Part shown: piece by piece, positions 45,856 through 54,026 of the stretch
How the letters are laid out: every line of letters begins with the position of its first letter
Numbering within the stretch: position 1 is the first letter of the stretch
Source of the DNA: Oscillospiraceae bacterium
GTDB taxonomy: Bacteria; Bacillota; Clostridia; Oscillospirales; Ruminococcaceae
NCBI GenBank assembly: GCA_024404815.1
Contig: JAKSPL010000001.1
Span: 1-64,000 of the forward strand
DNA length: 64,000 bases
Reading direction: 5' to 3'
Notes under the pieces: model-generated
What the model saw: only the letters and a program-made list of their open reading frames with translations
Told to the model about the DNA's origin: nothing
Database searches by the model: none
Translations under genes and position numbers: made by a program

Positions 45856-47760
45856 ATGAAAAAAATCGTATCTTTGATGCTCGCGCTGACATTTCTTGTG
45901 ACAGCAACAGCCTGCACGGGAAAGCAGGATGGAACGGATAACAGTCAGCAGACAACTGCCGCTGTATCCGAAACGACCACCGCAGCGGAATCGACTGCGC
46001 CGTCGGAATTTGAGTATAAATATCAGAAATATGCCTCAATGAAACCTGAGGAAATTGTTGCGGAACTGACGCTTGAACAAAAAGCCGCACAGATGGTACA
46101 GCCTGCCATCTACTATCTGCTCGATGATTCCTCGGACATGGCAAAATATGACTACGGCAGCATTCTCTCGAAAGTCGTTCCGACCTCTGAAGATGAATGG
46201 GTCACATACACAAACATTTTCCAGAAAAACGCTGTGGAATCCGAGTCGGGTATCCCGATGCTCTACGGCAATGACGATGTTCACGGTGTCAACTTCTGTT
46301 CGAATGCCGTTATTTTCCCGCATAACATCGGTCTGGGTGCGGCAAACGATGAAGAAATGATGGAAGTGATCGGACAGATCACCGCAGACGAGGCTAAACT
46401 TTGCCATATGCCGTGGAACTTTGCGCCTGTCGTCACGCAGTCTGTCGATCCGCGCTGGGGCAGAACTTACGAATGTTACAGCTCCGATCTCGACATCATC
46501 ACAAAGCTCAGTACCGCCTACACCAAAGGACTTGTGGAAAACGGCATTGTCGCCTGCTCCAAGCATTTCTTCGGTGAGGGTGCTGCAAAGTTTGGTACAG
46601 GCGAATGCTCGATGAACGGCTACGAAATGGTAGAGCGTCTGATCGACCGCGGCGATGCAACACTTTCTGACGCGGAAATCGAGGAACTGCTGAAAGTCTA
46701 TCAGGCACAGATCAATGCAGGCGTACAGACCATCATGGTCAGCCACGCTTCTTTGAACGGTGTCAAAATGCACGAAAACAAAAAGTACATTATGATGCTC
46801 AAAGAAGAAATGGGCTTTGAGGGATTTATCGTCAGCGACTGGAATTCTATCCAGAACATCCCGAACATGGAATACGAGAAGCAGGTCGTGACCGCAATCA
46901 ACGCAGGCATTGATATGCTCATGGAACCCGACAGATACAATGATGCCATGGAAATCATCGTCAACGCTGTAAACAACGGTGACATTACCGAAGAACGCAT
47001 CAACGATGCTGTCAGACGCATTATCAAGGTGAAGCAGGATGTCGGTCTGTTTGAAGATCCGTTCTATGACAACGCGGAAACCAAGCAGGATGCAGTCGGC
47101 TCTCAGGAATACAGAGAAATTGCAGAGCAGATGGTACAGGAAAGCCTTGTACTGCTGAAAAACGAAAACAGCGTTCTGCCGCTGAAAGATGGTACATCTG
47201 TCTATATCGCAGGCCCTGCCGCAGACAACGAACAGGTACAATGCGGCGGCTGGACGATCGACTGGACATCAAGCCCCGATAAGAGTATTGAGGGCGCGAC
47301 TTCGATTCTGGAAGGCTTCCAGGAAGTCGCAAAAGAACACAATATTACGGTACTGACCAAGCCCGAGGACGCGCCGAATGCAGATGTCGTCATCAATGTC
47401 GTCGGCGAACAGTCCTATGCAGAATGGACAGGCGATACCGCTGACTTGGAGCTTTGCGGTGATCTCGGACTTTCAGGCAACCGCAAAGTAATCGACGAAG
47501 CTGCGGCACTCGGTAAACCCGTTGTCACCTGTATCGTGGCAGGCCGTCATGTTCTGCTCGACCAGGAAGACTACGACAGCTGGGATGGTGTAGTCATGTG
47601 CTATCTGCCGGGTTCGGAGGGAAAAGGCGTTGCAGATGTACTCTGCGGCGATGCAAATTTCCGCGGCAAGCTCCCCAGCCCGTGGTACAGCTCGCTCGAC
47701 CAGATCGGTACCGATGAATGCTGGCTCGAAAAAGGCTACGGTCTGACCTACGAAGAATAA
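45856..47760 (+). CDS. Glycoside hydrolase family 3 lipoprotein
   Basis: A 634-residue exported beta-glycosidase (beta-glucosidase or exo-glucanase type). N-terminal lipobox-like ATAC with Cys near residue 20 and a Thr/Ser-rich linker. The family 3 barrel has KHFFGEG and the nucleophile Asp328 in GFIVSDWNS. The second alpha/beta sandwich (about 430-634) includes the substrate-loop QCGGWTIDW seen in exo-1,3/1,4-glucanases. It would act on cello- or related oligosaccharides at the cell surface. A strong promoter and terminator make it a single-gene unit. Confidence 0.92.
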   Translation: MKKIVSLMLALTFLVTATACTGKQDGTDNSQQTTAAVSETTTAAESTAPSEFEYKYQKYASMKPEEIVAELTLEQKAAQMVQPAIYYLLDDSSDMAKYDYGSILSKVVPTSEDEWVTYTNIFQKNAVESESGIPMLYGNDDVHGVNFCSNAVIFPHNIGLGAANDEEMMEVIGQITADEAKLCHMPWNFAPVVTQSVDPRWGRTYECYSSDLDIITKLSTAYTKGLVENGIVACSKHFFGEGAAKFGTGECSMNGYEMVERLIDRGDATLSDAEIEELLKVYQAQINAGVQTIMVSHASLNGVKMHENKKYIMMLKEEMGFEGFIVSDWNSIQNIPNMEYEKQVVTAINAGIDMLMEPDRYNDAMEIIVNAVNNGDITEERINDAVRRIIKVKQDVGLFEDPFYDNAETKQDAVGSQEYREIAEQMVQESLVLLKNENSVLPLKDGTSVYIAGPAADNEQVQCGGWTIDWTSSPDKSIEGATSILEGFQEVAKEHNITVLTKPEDAPNADVVINVVGEQSYAEWTGDTADLELCGDLGLSGNRKVIDEAAALGKPVVTCIVAGRHVLLDQEDYDSWDGVVMCYLPGSEGKGVADVLCGDANFRGKLPSPWYSSLDQIGTDECWLEKGYGLTYEE

Positions 47761-47761
47761 C

Positions 47762-47799
47762 AAAAAAATCCTGCACGCGCAAAACGTGCAGGATTTTTT
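47762..47799. terminator. Bidirectional terminator after the GH3 gene
   Basis: AAAAAATCCTGCACG and its perfect complement around a 7-base loop, with T runs on both strands. Confidence 0.92.
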
Positions 47800-47811
47800 C
47801 TATGTATGCTG

Positions 47812-48066
47812 TTATGCAAATGCTTCGGTATTCCCCTGCTGATATGCTTCCACAAGGGCTTCGATGCCTGCTATCGTGCGGAGCTTGTTACGGTCGATTC
47901 TTGTCGGCTGAATATTGATGCCGTAATCTTCCAGCATGGCAAACAGCTCGATAAATGCGTAGGAATCCAACAGTCCGCTTTCCACCAGATCAATGTCAGG
48001 CTCATACACGGCTTCATCTTCACAGATCTCATATAACAGCGCAGGTATGTCGATTTTATTCATCAT
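47812..48066 (-). CDS. Acyl/D-alanyl carrier protein (DltC-like)
   Basis: An 84-residue carrier protein. The phosphopantetheine attachment Ser is in SGLLDSYAFIELF, the form seen in DltC. Four-helix carrier fold, strongly acidic. Its start overlaps the adenylation-domain gene by ATGA, so the pair is translated together. DltB and DltD, which complete teichoic acid D-alanylation, are not encoded nearby, so the acceptor of the activated residue is open. Confidence 0.85.
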   Translation of the reverse strand: MMNKIDIPALLYEICEDEAVYEPDIDLVESGLLDSYAFIELFAMLEDYGINIQPTRIDRNKLRTIAGIEALVEAYQQGNTEAFA

Positions 48067-49478
48067 GCACCCAATGCCTTTCTGTCCGTTTTCCCGTTGG
48101 AATTGACGGGGAATTCTTCTAATATTTGAATTGTTTTCGGTATCATATAGTGTGGGAGCGTCTTTGCCAGTTCGCCGCGGATGAATTCCGCATTCAAAGA
48201 CGGATGCTCCGTCAGCACAAATGCCTGAATGGTCTTTACGATCTGACGGTCGTTGCGTTTTGCGGTGACCACACAGTCACGAACGCCGTCCAGCCGCAGA
48301 ATATTCTGTTCGATGTCGGATAGTTCGATGCGGTAACCCTTGAACTTCACCTGACTGTCGCTGCGTCCTTTGCAATAGAGTTTCCCGTCTTTCAGGAATC
48401 CGAGATCACCCGTGCGGTAGCAGTCCACACCGTCCTCGGTAAAATATCCGCCTGCTTTTCCGTCCAGATACCCATGAAATACGCTTTCGCCTTTCAGGAC
48501 GATCTCGCCGTCCCGAATGGAGATCTCCGTTGCAAAATCGGAGGCATCCCCCACAGGAAGCAGTTCTTCCTCATCAACCGTTTTTTTGTCGATCACGATC
48601 GCAGACACCGCAGAGGTCGCCTCGGTCGGTCCGTATGCGTTGATGATTTTCAGATTCGGGAAGCGTTCCAGCAGTTTCTTTGCCGTTTTGTTTTCCAGAC
48701 ATTCGCCGCAGAAATATGCACACTGCAAATGCGGAAAATGTTCTGCGCAGAATTCATGATTGGTCAGGCAGAGCTTATAAAATGTCGGCGTTGTGACCGT
48801 AACCGTGATCTGCTCGGACTGCATCAATGTAAACACACGGTCATAATCCGCCTGTGCGGCGTGGTCGCAGGCAACAAGCGTATGTCCGCTGCAAAGCGCA
48901 TAGTACAAATCTGCGACACTCAAATCAAAGCTGAAACTCGCCTGATTCATCACCACGGCATCGTGATAACCGCACAGCGGCGGAAGACTGCAAATCCAAT
49001 CTGCAAAATGCCGCAAGTTGCTTCTGGAAATCGGAACGCCTTTCGGCTCGCCCGTGCTGCCTGATGTGAAAATCATATAGGCGGTTTCGGAGATGCAGTC
49101 ACATGCTTCCGCATCTGCATACCGTTGCAGGTTCGTTAGCGAACAGCATTCTGCCTGTCCGACATCCACCGTCTGCTCCGATATAATCAGAGAAGCACCC
49201 GTCAGCGCAGCTATTTTTTTCAAACGCAAAAGCGGTGTCGGACAGTCCACAGGGACATAGGTACGATGTGCCAAAAGACAGGCAATCATCCCGATGACCA
49301 TTTGAGGTTCCTTATGTCCATACAGGATCACAGGCGTATTTCCCTGCCGTTTCAGCAGTTCCGCCGACGCATTTGCCTGTGTCCAGAGTTCCTGATAGGT
49401 CAGCTGCTCATCATTGATACGATAGGCAGTCTTATGCGGATGCTGTGCTGCATTTTGTTGAATCTTCTGTAACATCAT
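48063..49478 (-). CDS. Amino acid adenylation enzyme (DltA-like)
   Basis: A 471-residue AMP-forming ligase expected to load an amino acid, probably D-alanine, onto the adjacent carrier. Core motifs are intact: TSGSTGEPKGVP (A3), NAYGPTEAT (A5), CYRTGDLG (A7), GRSDSQVKFKGYRIEL (A8) and the catalytic Lys in NSNGKTDRKAL (A10). Size matches DltA rather than a multidomain synthetase. It starts 47 bases inside the end of a vanW-type gene, after AAGGA, and its stop overlaps the carrier start, giving a three-gene overlapping operon. Confidence 0.85.
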   Translation of the reverse strand: MMLQKIQQNAAQHPHKTAYRINDEQLTYQELWTQANASAELLKRQGNTPVILYGHKEPQMVIGMIACLLAHRTYVPVDCPTPLLRLKKIAALTGASLIISEQTVDVGQAECCSLTNLQRYADAEACDCISETAYMIFTSGSTGEPKGVPISRSNLRHFADWICSLPPLCGYHDAVVMNQASFSFDLSVADLYYALCSGHTLVACDHAAQADYDRVFTLMQSEQITVTVTTPTFYKLCLTNHEFCAEHFPHLQCAYFCGECLENKTAKKLLERFPNLKIINAYGPTEATSAVSAIVIDKKTVDEEELLPVGDASDFATEISIRDGEIVLKGESVFHGYLDGKAGGYFTEDGVDCYRTGDLGFLKDGKLYCKGRSDSQVKFKGYRIELSDIEQNILRLDGVRDCVVTAKRNDRQIVKTIQAFVLTEHPSLNAEFIRGELAKTLPHYMIPKTIQILEEFPVNSNGKTDRKALGA

Positions 49479-50304
49479 CTGTATTCCTTATCTGTTCCGG
49501 CGGAATGAGTGCATAATCATAAAGCACTTCGGAATGGTTGTCGAGAATCAGTTCTTTTTTTACACGTTCGTTGGTAGCGCGGTCAATGACTTCCCGATAT
49601 ACCTGTGAAATACGGTAGTATTTTTCGCCCTCTTTGCGGAAATGGTGATTCTCCTCGACCAGTTTATAGCGGAACGGAAATTCCCGTTCGCTCCGCAGTT
49701 CTCCGCAGAGTTCCCCGTTCTCGCACCAGACCAGAATCTGTACATCCTGTTCGGTCGTGTTGCAGAAACGATAGTCGATATAATTATAGCAGACGGATGT
49801 ACCTGTTCCGAACGGCACTCTCCTGCGTTCGTCAGGGAACAGCGCATCCGAATGGTGATGCAGTTCCGTCACCGTCAGCGGACTGTTCAGTACCAGCCAG
49901 TGGATCATATTTGCCATCTGACAAAGTCCGCCGCCGTAACCTTTCGTCAGACCGTTCTTGCTGATGACCAGACCTTCTTTATAACCAAGCTTCTTCGTTG
50001 TTTTACCGACGGTCTTCCAGTAAGAAAAAGTTTCTCCGGGATGTATGACCATGCCGTTGATCTTCTTGCAGGCAAGTTCAATGTTCGTGACCTTGTTTTC
50101 CTGCAAGGTCAAATCAACGCCTGCAAGCTTCCGCACCAGAATCGAACTGTGTCCCTTTACGATATTGGGCAGTTCTTCGGTCGAAATGGTTTTTGCGATC
50201 TGTTCCCTATGAAAAAAATCTTTGAGATTTTTTTTGCAGATCTCTTTTTGGGTAGAAATCTTGTAGCAGGTCGGGCTGAGTTCACAGAATAGTTTTCTTC
50301 CCAT
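49432..50304 (-). CDS. VanW-family protein, copy 1
   Basis: A 290-residue protein with the VanW core: VTNIELACKKINGMVIHPGETFSYWK, then GYGGGLCQMANMIHWL and HHHSDALFPD. The first 60 residues are basic and lack a signal peptide. VanW accompanies some vancomycin-resistance clusters but its biochemical role is unknown. Here it is the first gene of the unit with the DltA/DltC-like pair, pointing to cell-wall modification. The GGAG before its start is rather distant (13-15 bases), so the start is less certain. Confidence 0.82.
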   Translation of the reverse strand: MGRKLFCELSPTCYKISTQKEICKKNLKDFFHREQIAKTISTEELPNIVKGHSSILVRKLAGVDLTLQENKVTNIELACKKINGMVIHPGETFSYWKTVGKTTKKLGYKEGLVISKNGLTKGYGGGLCQMANMIHWLVLNSPLTVTELHHHSDALFPDERRRVPFGTGTSVCYNYIDYRFCNTTEQDVQILVWCENGELCGELRSEREFPFRYKLVEENHHFRKEGEKYYRISQVYREVIDRATNERVKKELILDNHSEVLYDYALIPPEQIRNTDDVTEDSTKCSTASA

Positions 50305-50499
50305 ATGTCAAATTTCACTCTCCAAACGATAAAAGATTAGGTGTTCACCGCAGAAAGCGAACGGCCTTCACTCTATTCGTACGGTTTTCATCGGAAATCT
50401 TTCTTTTTTTCAAAAATTATCCATAATATTATACACAAAAATGCCAGTATTGTCAACCACACGACAAACGAAATACAGTTTGCAGCCCTTTGTTCTGCC

Positions 50500-50528
50500 T
50501 TGACACGGCTTTTGATTCGTGCTATACT
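50500..50528 (+). promoter_or_regulatory. Promoter of the DUF3795 gene
   Basis: TTGACA (50500-50505), 17 bases, TATACT (50523-50528). The remaining bases between 50305 and 50598 show no other feature. Confidence 0.85.
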
Positions 50529-50598
50529 GATGCTGGCAGATTCTTCGGTACATATGAATATGTACGGGAACATTACGGATGAAAATGAGGTGTATGAA

Positions 50599-50997
50599 AT
50601 GAAACGAGAATTGGGTATTGCCAGATGCGGTCTGGCTTGCTGTCTTTGTTCTGAAAATGTCAAATGCAAAGGCTGTCCGACAGACGGTTTTCTGGAACTG
50701 GACTGGTGTCAGGATGCCGACTGGTGCGAAAATCGAAAATGCGTCCTTGAAAAGAAAATCAGCGGCTGTTATGAATGTCAGAACAGCGATTGCCGCAAAG
50801 GGCTCTTTTCTGACAAGATAAAGCCGCGTGCATTCTGTGAATTCATCCGCCGATATGGTATGGAGGAACTGCTTGACTGTCTGGAACGAAACGAGAAAAA
50901 CGGCATCGTTTATCATCGACAGGGTATTATGGGCGATTACGATGATTTTGATGATGTCGAAACGCTGCTCGCCTTTATCAAAAACGGGAAACTATGA
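50599..50997 (+). CDS. Cys-rich DUF3795 protein
   Basis: A 132-residue protein with at least ten Cys in its first 75 residues (CGLACCLC, CKGCPTDG, CYECQNSDCRKG), the pattern of DUF3795, presumed to bind zinc or an iron-sulfur cluster. GAGGTG 6 bases before ATG supports this start; an earlier in-frame ATG at 50554 is possible. Function unknown. Confidence 0.8.
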   Translation: MKRELGIARCGLACCLCSENVKCKGCPTDGFLELDWCQDADWCENRKCVLEKKISGCYECQNSDCRKGLFSDKIKPRAFCEFIRRYGMEELLDCLERNEKNGIVYHRQGIMGDYDDFDDVETLLAFIKNGKL

Positions 50998-51026
50998 ATC
51001 CCCTGCACTCTGCTTGCTGAATTTCC

Positions 51027-51055
51027 TTGACAAATGCTTTCAAATGTGATATACT
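51027..51055 (+). promoter_or_regulatory. Promoter of the GNAT gene at 51111
   Basis: TTGACA (51027-51032), 17 bases, TATACT (51050-51055). Confidence 0.85.
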
Positions 51056-51110
51056 GTCTTTTTCCAAAGCAGGAATACCATATCAACCACACAGCAAGGA
51101 GGACTCAACC

Positions 51111-51569
51111 ATGATCACGATCCGCGTTATGACAATCGAAGACTACGACGGCGTCTATTCGCTCTGGGACAACACTCCCGAAATGGGCATCAACAGTACC
51201 GACGACAGCCGCGAGGGCATTGAAAAATACCTCCGCCGCAACCCCACTACAAGCTTTGTTGCAGAAGACAACGGCGAAATCGTTGGCGCGATTCTCTCCG
51301 GACACGATGGCCGCCGCGGATTCATTCAGCATCTGACGGTTTCCACCGCCTGCCGCCATCAGGGCATCGGTGCAAAACTCGTGGACGCGATCATGCAGGC
51401 ACTCGATCAAGAAGGTATCTCAAAAGTCGCAATCCTGACTTTCAAGAAAAACCTGAACGCCAATGCATTCTGGGAGAAAATGGGCTTTGCCCTGCGTGAG
51501 GATGTCAACTACCGCAACAAAAGCATTCAGGAACTTTCCTACCGTGACAATCCCTTTACCACAAGATAA
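51111..51569 (+). CDS. GNAT-family N-acetyltransferase
   Basis: A 152-residue acetyltransferase. The acetyl-CoA loop reads CRHQGIGAKLVDAIM (motif A), preceded by FIQHLTVS and followed by NANAFWEKMGF (motif B). It acetylates an amine of a small molecule or protein; the target is not evident. AAGGAGG lies 9 bases before the ATG. Monocistronic. Confidence 0.88.
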   Translation: MITIRVMTIEDYDGVYSLWDNTPEMGINSTDDSREGIEKYLRRNPTTSFVAEDNGEIVGAILSGHDGRRGFIQHLTVSTACRHQGIGAKLVDAIMQALDQEGISKVAILTFKKNLNANAFWEKMGFALREDVNYRNKSIQELSYRDNPFTTR

Positions 51570-51576
51570 TTGATGC

Positions 51577-51612
51577 AAACCGCCGCGGCAATGAAGTATG
51601 CCGCGGCGGTTT
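51577..51612 (+). terminator. GC-rich hairpin after the GNAT gene
   Basis: AAACCGCCGCGGCA and its perfect 14-base complement around an 8-base loop. The T run after it is short. Confidence 0.7.
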
Positions 51613-52095
51613 GGGGCTGAAACAACATCATCCGCCTGCGTGTGTAGCCACTCGCAGACGGATGTTTTTGAATACAAGTATACTAGGAAATGCCTGTACA
51701 ACAAAGGCATCGTTGAACAGACAGCGCGTGAGGACGGCTTTCCCGATGCCGTCCTCAGCGTGCCGACCGACTGTGAAATAACTCCCTGCACGATGGAGGA
51801 ATGCAGTTTCCCGATGAGATATTTCAAGACGGTGTCTGTCAGCTGCAAATTCCCGTTTTGCAAGCCGATTTGGGTTCGAACTCCATTGTGTTTTGCTTTG
51901 CGTCTTTTCCTGTTTTCTTTCTTGCTGTCATTTGGACAACACGGCCCTACCATTCAGCATTTCATTCCGTGTTTCCTTTTGTCCGAAGTACCCGCAGCAT
52001 ATATAAAGGGTAAATATCTTTCCCTTTATGCCCTAACCGCATTTTATCACGTTTTTCTGCGATTGTCAAGCGATTTTGACAACAGGTCATATACG
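51613..52095. other. Hairpin-rich region without a recognised gene
   Basis: Two further stable hairpins occur: ATCCGCCTGCG/CGCAGACGGAT (51630-51663, then GTTTTTG) and the perfect TGAGGACGGC/GCCGTCCTCA (51729-51757). Open frames exist on both strands but none has a ribosome site, a typical protein composition or a family motif. It may be a structured RNA, a decayed element or simple terminators. From 51950 it becomes AT-richer and featureless up to the operator array. Confidence 0.45.
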
Positions 52096-52188
52096 GTGAC
52101 AAGAGGTGCAAATTTGCGACTAAGATGCCAAAATCGCGACTAAGATGCCACTTGGCAACTTAGTCGCGAAAATCGGCATCTTGTCGTC
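52096..52188 (+). promoter_or_regulatory. Operator array upstream of the PBP/LytTR regulator
   Basis: Copies of the CATCTTAGTCGC motif: two perfect copies in reverse orientation (52116-52127 and 52136-52147), then forward CAACTTAGTCGC (52156-52167) and CATCTTGTCGTC (52177-52188), with a weaker reverse copy near 52096. Forward copies are 21 bases apart, reverse copies 20. The inner copies form a 16-base inverted repeat (52134-52149 and 52154-52169, 15 of 16 matched). The array ends 9 bases before the -35, so the regulator probably controls itself. Confidence 0.75.
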
Positions 52189-52197
52189 AAATATTCC

Positions 52198-52226
52198 TTG
52201 ACAAAATGCCGCAGGCGTGCTAAAAT
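52198..52226 (+). promoter_or_regulatory. Promoter of the PBP/LytTR regulator
   Basis: TTGACA (52198-52203), 17 bases, TAAAAT (52221-52226). Confidence 0.85.
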
Positions 52227-52260
52227 AGTAGCAGAATCCTTTGTAAGGGAGGTGCTGAAA

Positions 52261-53991
52261 ATGGCAGAAAAAGGAACTATCTGCGTCATTTTCTCGGACT
52301 TCAAAAATGATTTTAATGACGGATATGTGCTCGGCATCCAAAAGCAGGCAAACGCCCTCGGATACCGCACCGTTACATTCTCCATGCCACAACTCAGCGA
52401 GCTCTACACCAACGCTGAGGAAGCGGTATTCGAACTGATCGATTTCGACAGATATGACGGCGTGATCTTCTCAGAGCGAAGCTTTGCCGCACACCGAAAT
52501 CTCATCCTGCCCATCGAAACCGCCATTCGGAAAAAATGTCATGTGCCCGTTGTCGTCATCGGCGAATCAGACATCACTCCGAATGTCGTTCAGCTCGATA
52601 TGGCAGATAAATTTGCGCAAATCGCCAAACACCTGATCGACGAACACGGCTGTAAGACGATTTACTGTCTGGGCGGTGTCAAAAACACACCGGATTCCCG
52701 TATCGACAGCTTTCAAACCGTCATGCAGGCGCATAACCTTGCCTGCGATGACCGCACGATGCTCTACGGCGGCTACTGGATTCAGGGTGCGGAACTGCTT
52801 GCAAAAGAGCTTGCCTTCCATGAACGTCCGCTGCCTGACGCCGTCATGTGCCTGAATGATGAGATCGCCTATGCACTCATCAAGAACCTGTTCCGCTTTG
52901 GGATCCGTGTGCCTGACGATGTGCTTGTCACGGGATTTGCAGGTTCACATCTCGCGGATAACGGCGCACTTTCCATTACCACTTTCCCTGCCGATACACA
53001 GGAATGCGGCTGTACTGCAATGGCAATGCTGCACGGTCTTCTGACCGGAACATACCCACAAACGCTCCCTACAAAAACGCTTTCCCTGATTACGGGAGAA
53101 AGCTGCGGCTGCGGAAAAAAACCGTCAGAACACGTCAGTGCTTTGCTGGATACACTTCAGAAAACAGAAACCGCAGAAATGGAATTCCGCAACGCCCGCA
53201 TCGAAGAAAAACTCTATAAAATCCAGTCAATGACGGATTTTTCGCTGTTTGTCAAGAACCATAAATACCTCATCCGCGACCAGATCAGCGTTGGGGTCAA
53301 CTGTATGGGACGCGGTGCAAAAGATGCCGTCTGCGTCTACCTGAAAGACTATCTGATCAACGGCGAAAATGTACCGTTTCGCGCACAGAATATTTACCCT
53401 GACATTTTCTCGTTTGGTGCTATTCAGAATGTCCATGTACTGCCGCTGGTTTTCGATACACAAATTTACGGATTTATGACCATCGGCTACGCCGAAGAAA
53501 AAGTCTTCACCATCCTCGCCAAGCAGTTTGCCAAGTATCTCGCGATCGGTCTGGAAATCCTCTCCGTCCGACAAGCTGCGCCATCGCTCTCTGTACAGCC
53601 AATGCTGCCCGATACGACTCCTGTAGAATTGTCAACAGCGGATAATCTCAAATCTTCGGCATACATTTTAGTTGTCAAAAACAATGGAATGCACAAGATA
53701 CCGATTGATAATGTCCTCTATTTTGAATCGAGCAACAAACGTGTCTACGCGTTCACAAAAACCGCAAAAATGGAAGTCAAACAGCGACTGGTCGAAATTG
53801 AACCGGAGGTTTCAGAACGCAATTTCCTCCGCATCTCTAAGTCGATCCTCGCTAACATGAGCAAAATCATCGGCTACGAACCGGAAGATGACCGTACTCT
53901 CTCTGCAACGCTTATCAACAAAGAAGTCATTCGTGTTTCAAGAAAATACGCCACAGCATTTATTGAAATGTGGTCACAAAACGCTGATTAA
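52261..53991 (+). CDS. Regulator with LacI-type sugar-binding domain and C-terminal LytTR domain
   Basis: A 576-residue cytoplasmic protein. Residues about 1-285 form a LacI/periplasmic-binding-like sensor without signal peptide (CVIFSDFKNDFNDGYVLGI; DAVMCLNDEIAYALI; VLVTGFAGS; ending in SCGCG). The usual LacI helix-turn-helix is absent. A middle region (about 300-450) looks GAF-like. Residues about 467-572 are a LytTR DNA-binding domain (IPIDNVLYFESSNKRVYAFT; FLRISKSILANMSKI). It would couple ligand binding to LytTR-site binding; no kinase is needed. AAGGGAGGTG precedes the ATG, and vanW copy 2 follows after 35 bases. Confidence 0.85.
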   Translation: MAEKGTICVIFSDFKNDFNDGYVLGIQKQANALGYRTVTFSMPQLSELYTNAEEAVFELIDFDRYDGVIFSERSFAAHRNLILPIETAIRKKCHVPVVVIGESDITPNVVQLDMADKFAQIAKHLIDEHGCKTIYCLGGVKNTPDSRIDSFQTVMQAHNLACDDRTMLYGGYWIQGAELLAKELAFHERPLPDAVMCLNDEIAYALIKNLFRFGIRVPDDVLVTGFAGSHLADNGALSITTFPADTQECGCTAMAMLHGLLTGTYPQTLPTKTLSLITGESCGCGKKPSEHVSALLDTLQKTETAEMEFRNARIEEKLYKIQSMTDFSLFVKNHKYLIRDQISVGVNCMGRGAKDAVCVYLKDYLINGENVPFRAQNIYPDIFSFGAIQNVHVLPLVFDTQIYGFMTIGYAEEKVFTILAKQFAKYLAIGLEILSVRQAAPSLSVQPMLPDTTPVELSTADNLKSSAYILVVKNNGMHKIPIDNVLYFESSNKRVYAFTKTAKMEVKQRLVEIEPEVSERNFLRISKSILANMSKIIGYEPEDDRTLSATLINKEVIRVSRKYATAFIEMWSQNAD

Positions 53992-54026
53992 ATACACATT
54001 ATATCGGACAGATTCGGGAGGACAAT

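Noticed and set aside
51871..51885. TGGGTTCGAACTCCA, which looks like a tRNA T-arm
   Set aside because: No matching acceptor, D or anticodon arms at the required distances on either strand.
51598..52143. Open frames of about 180 codons on both strands in the 51.6-52.1 kb gap
   Set aside because: No ribosome site, no family motif, and one runs through hairpins and into the operator array while the other runs antisense into the GNAT gene.
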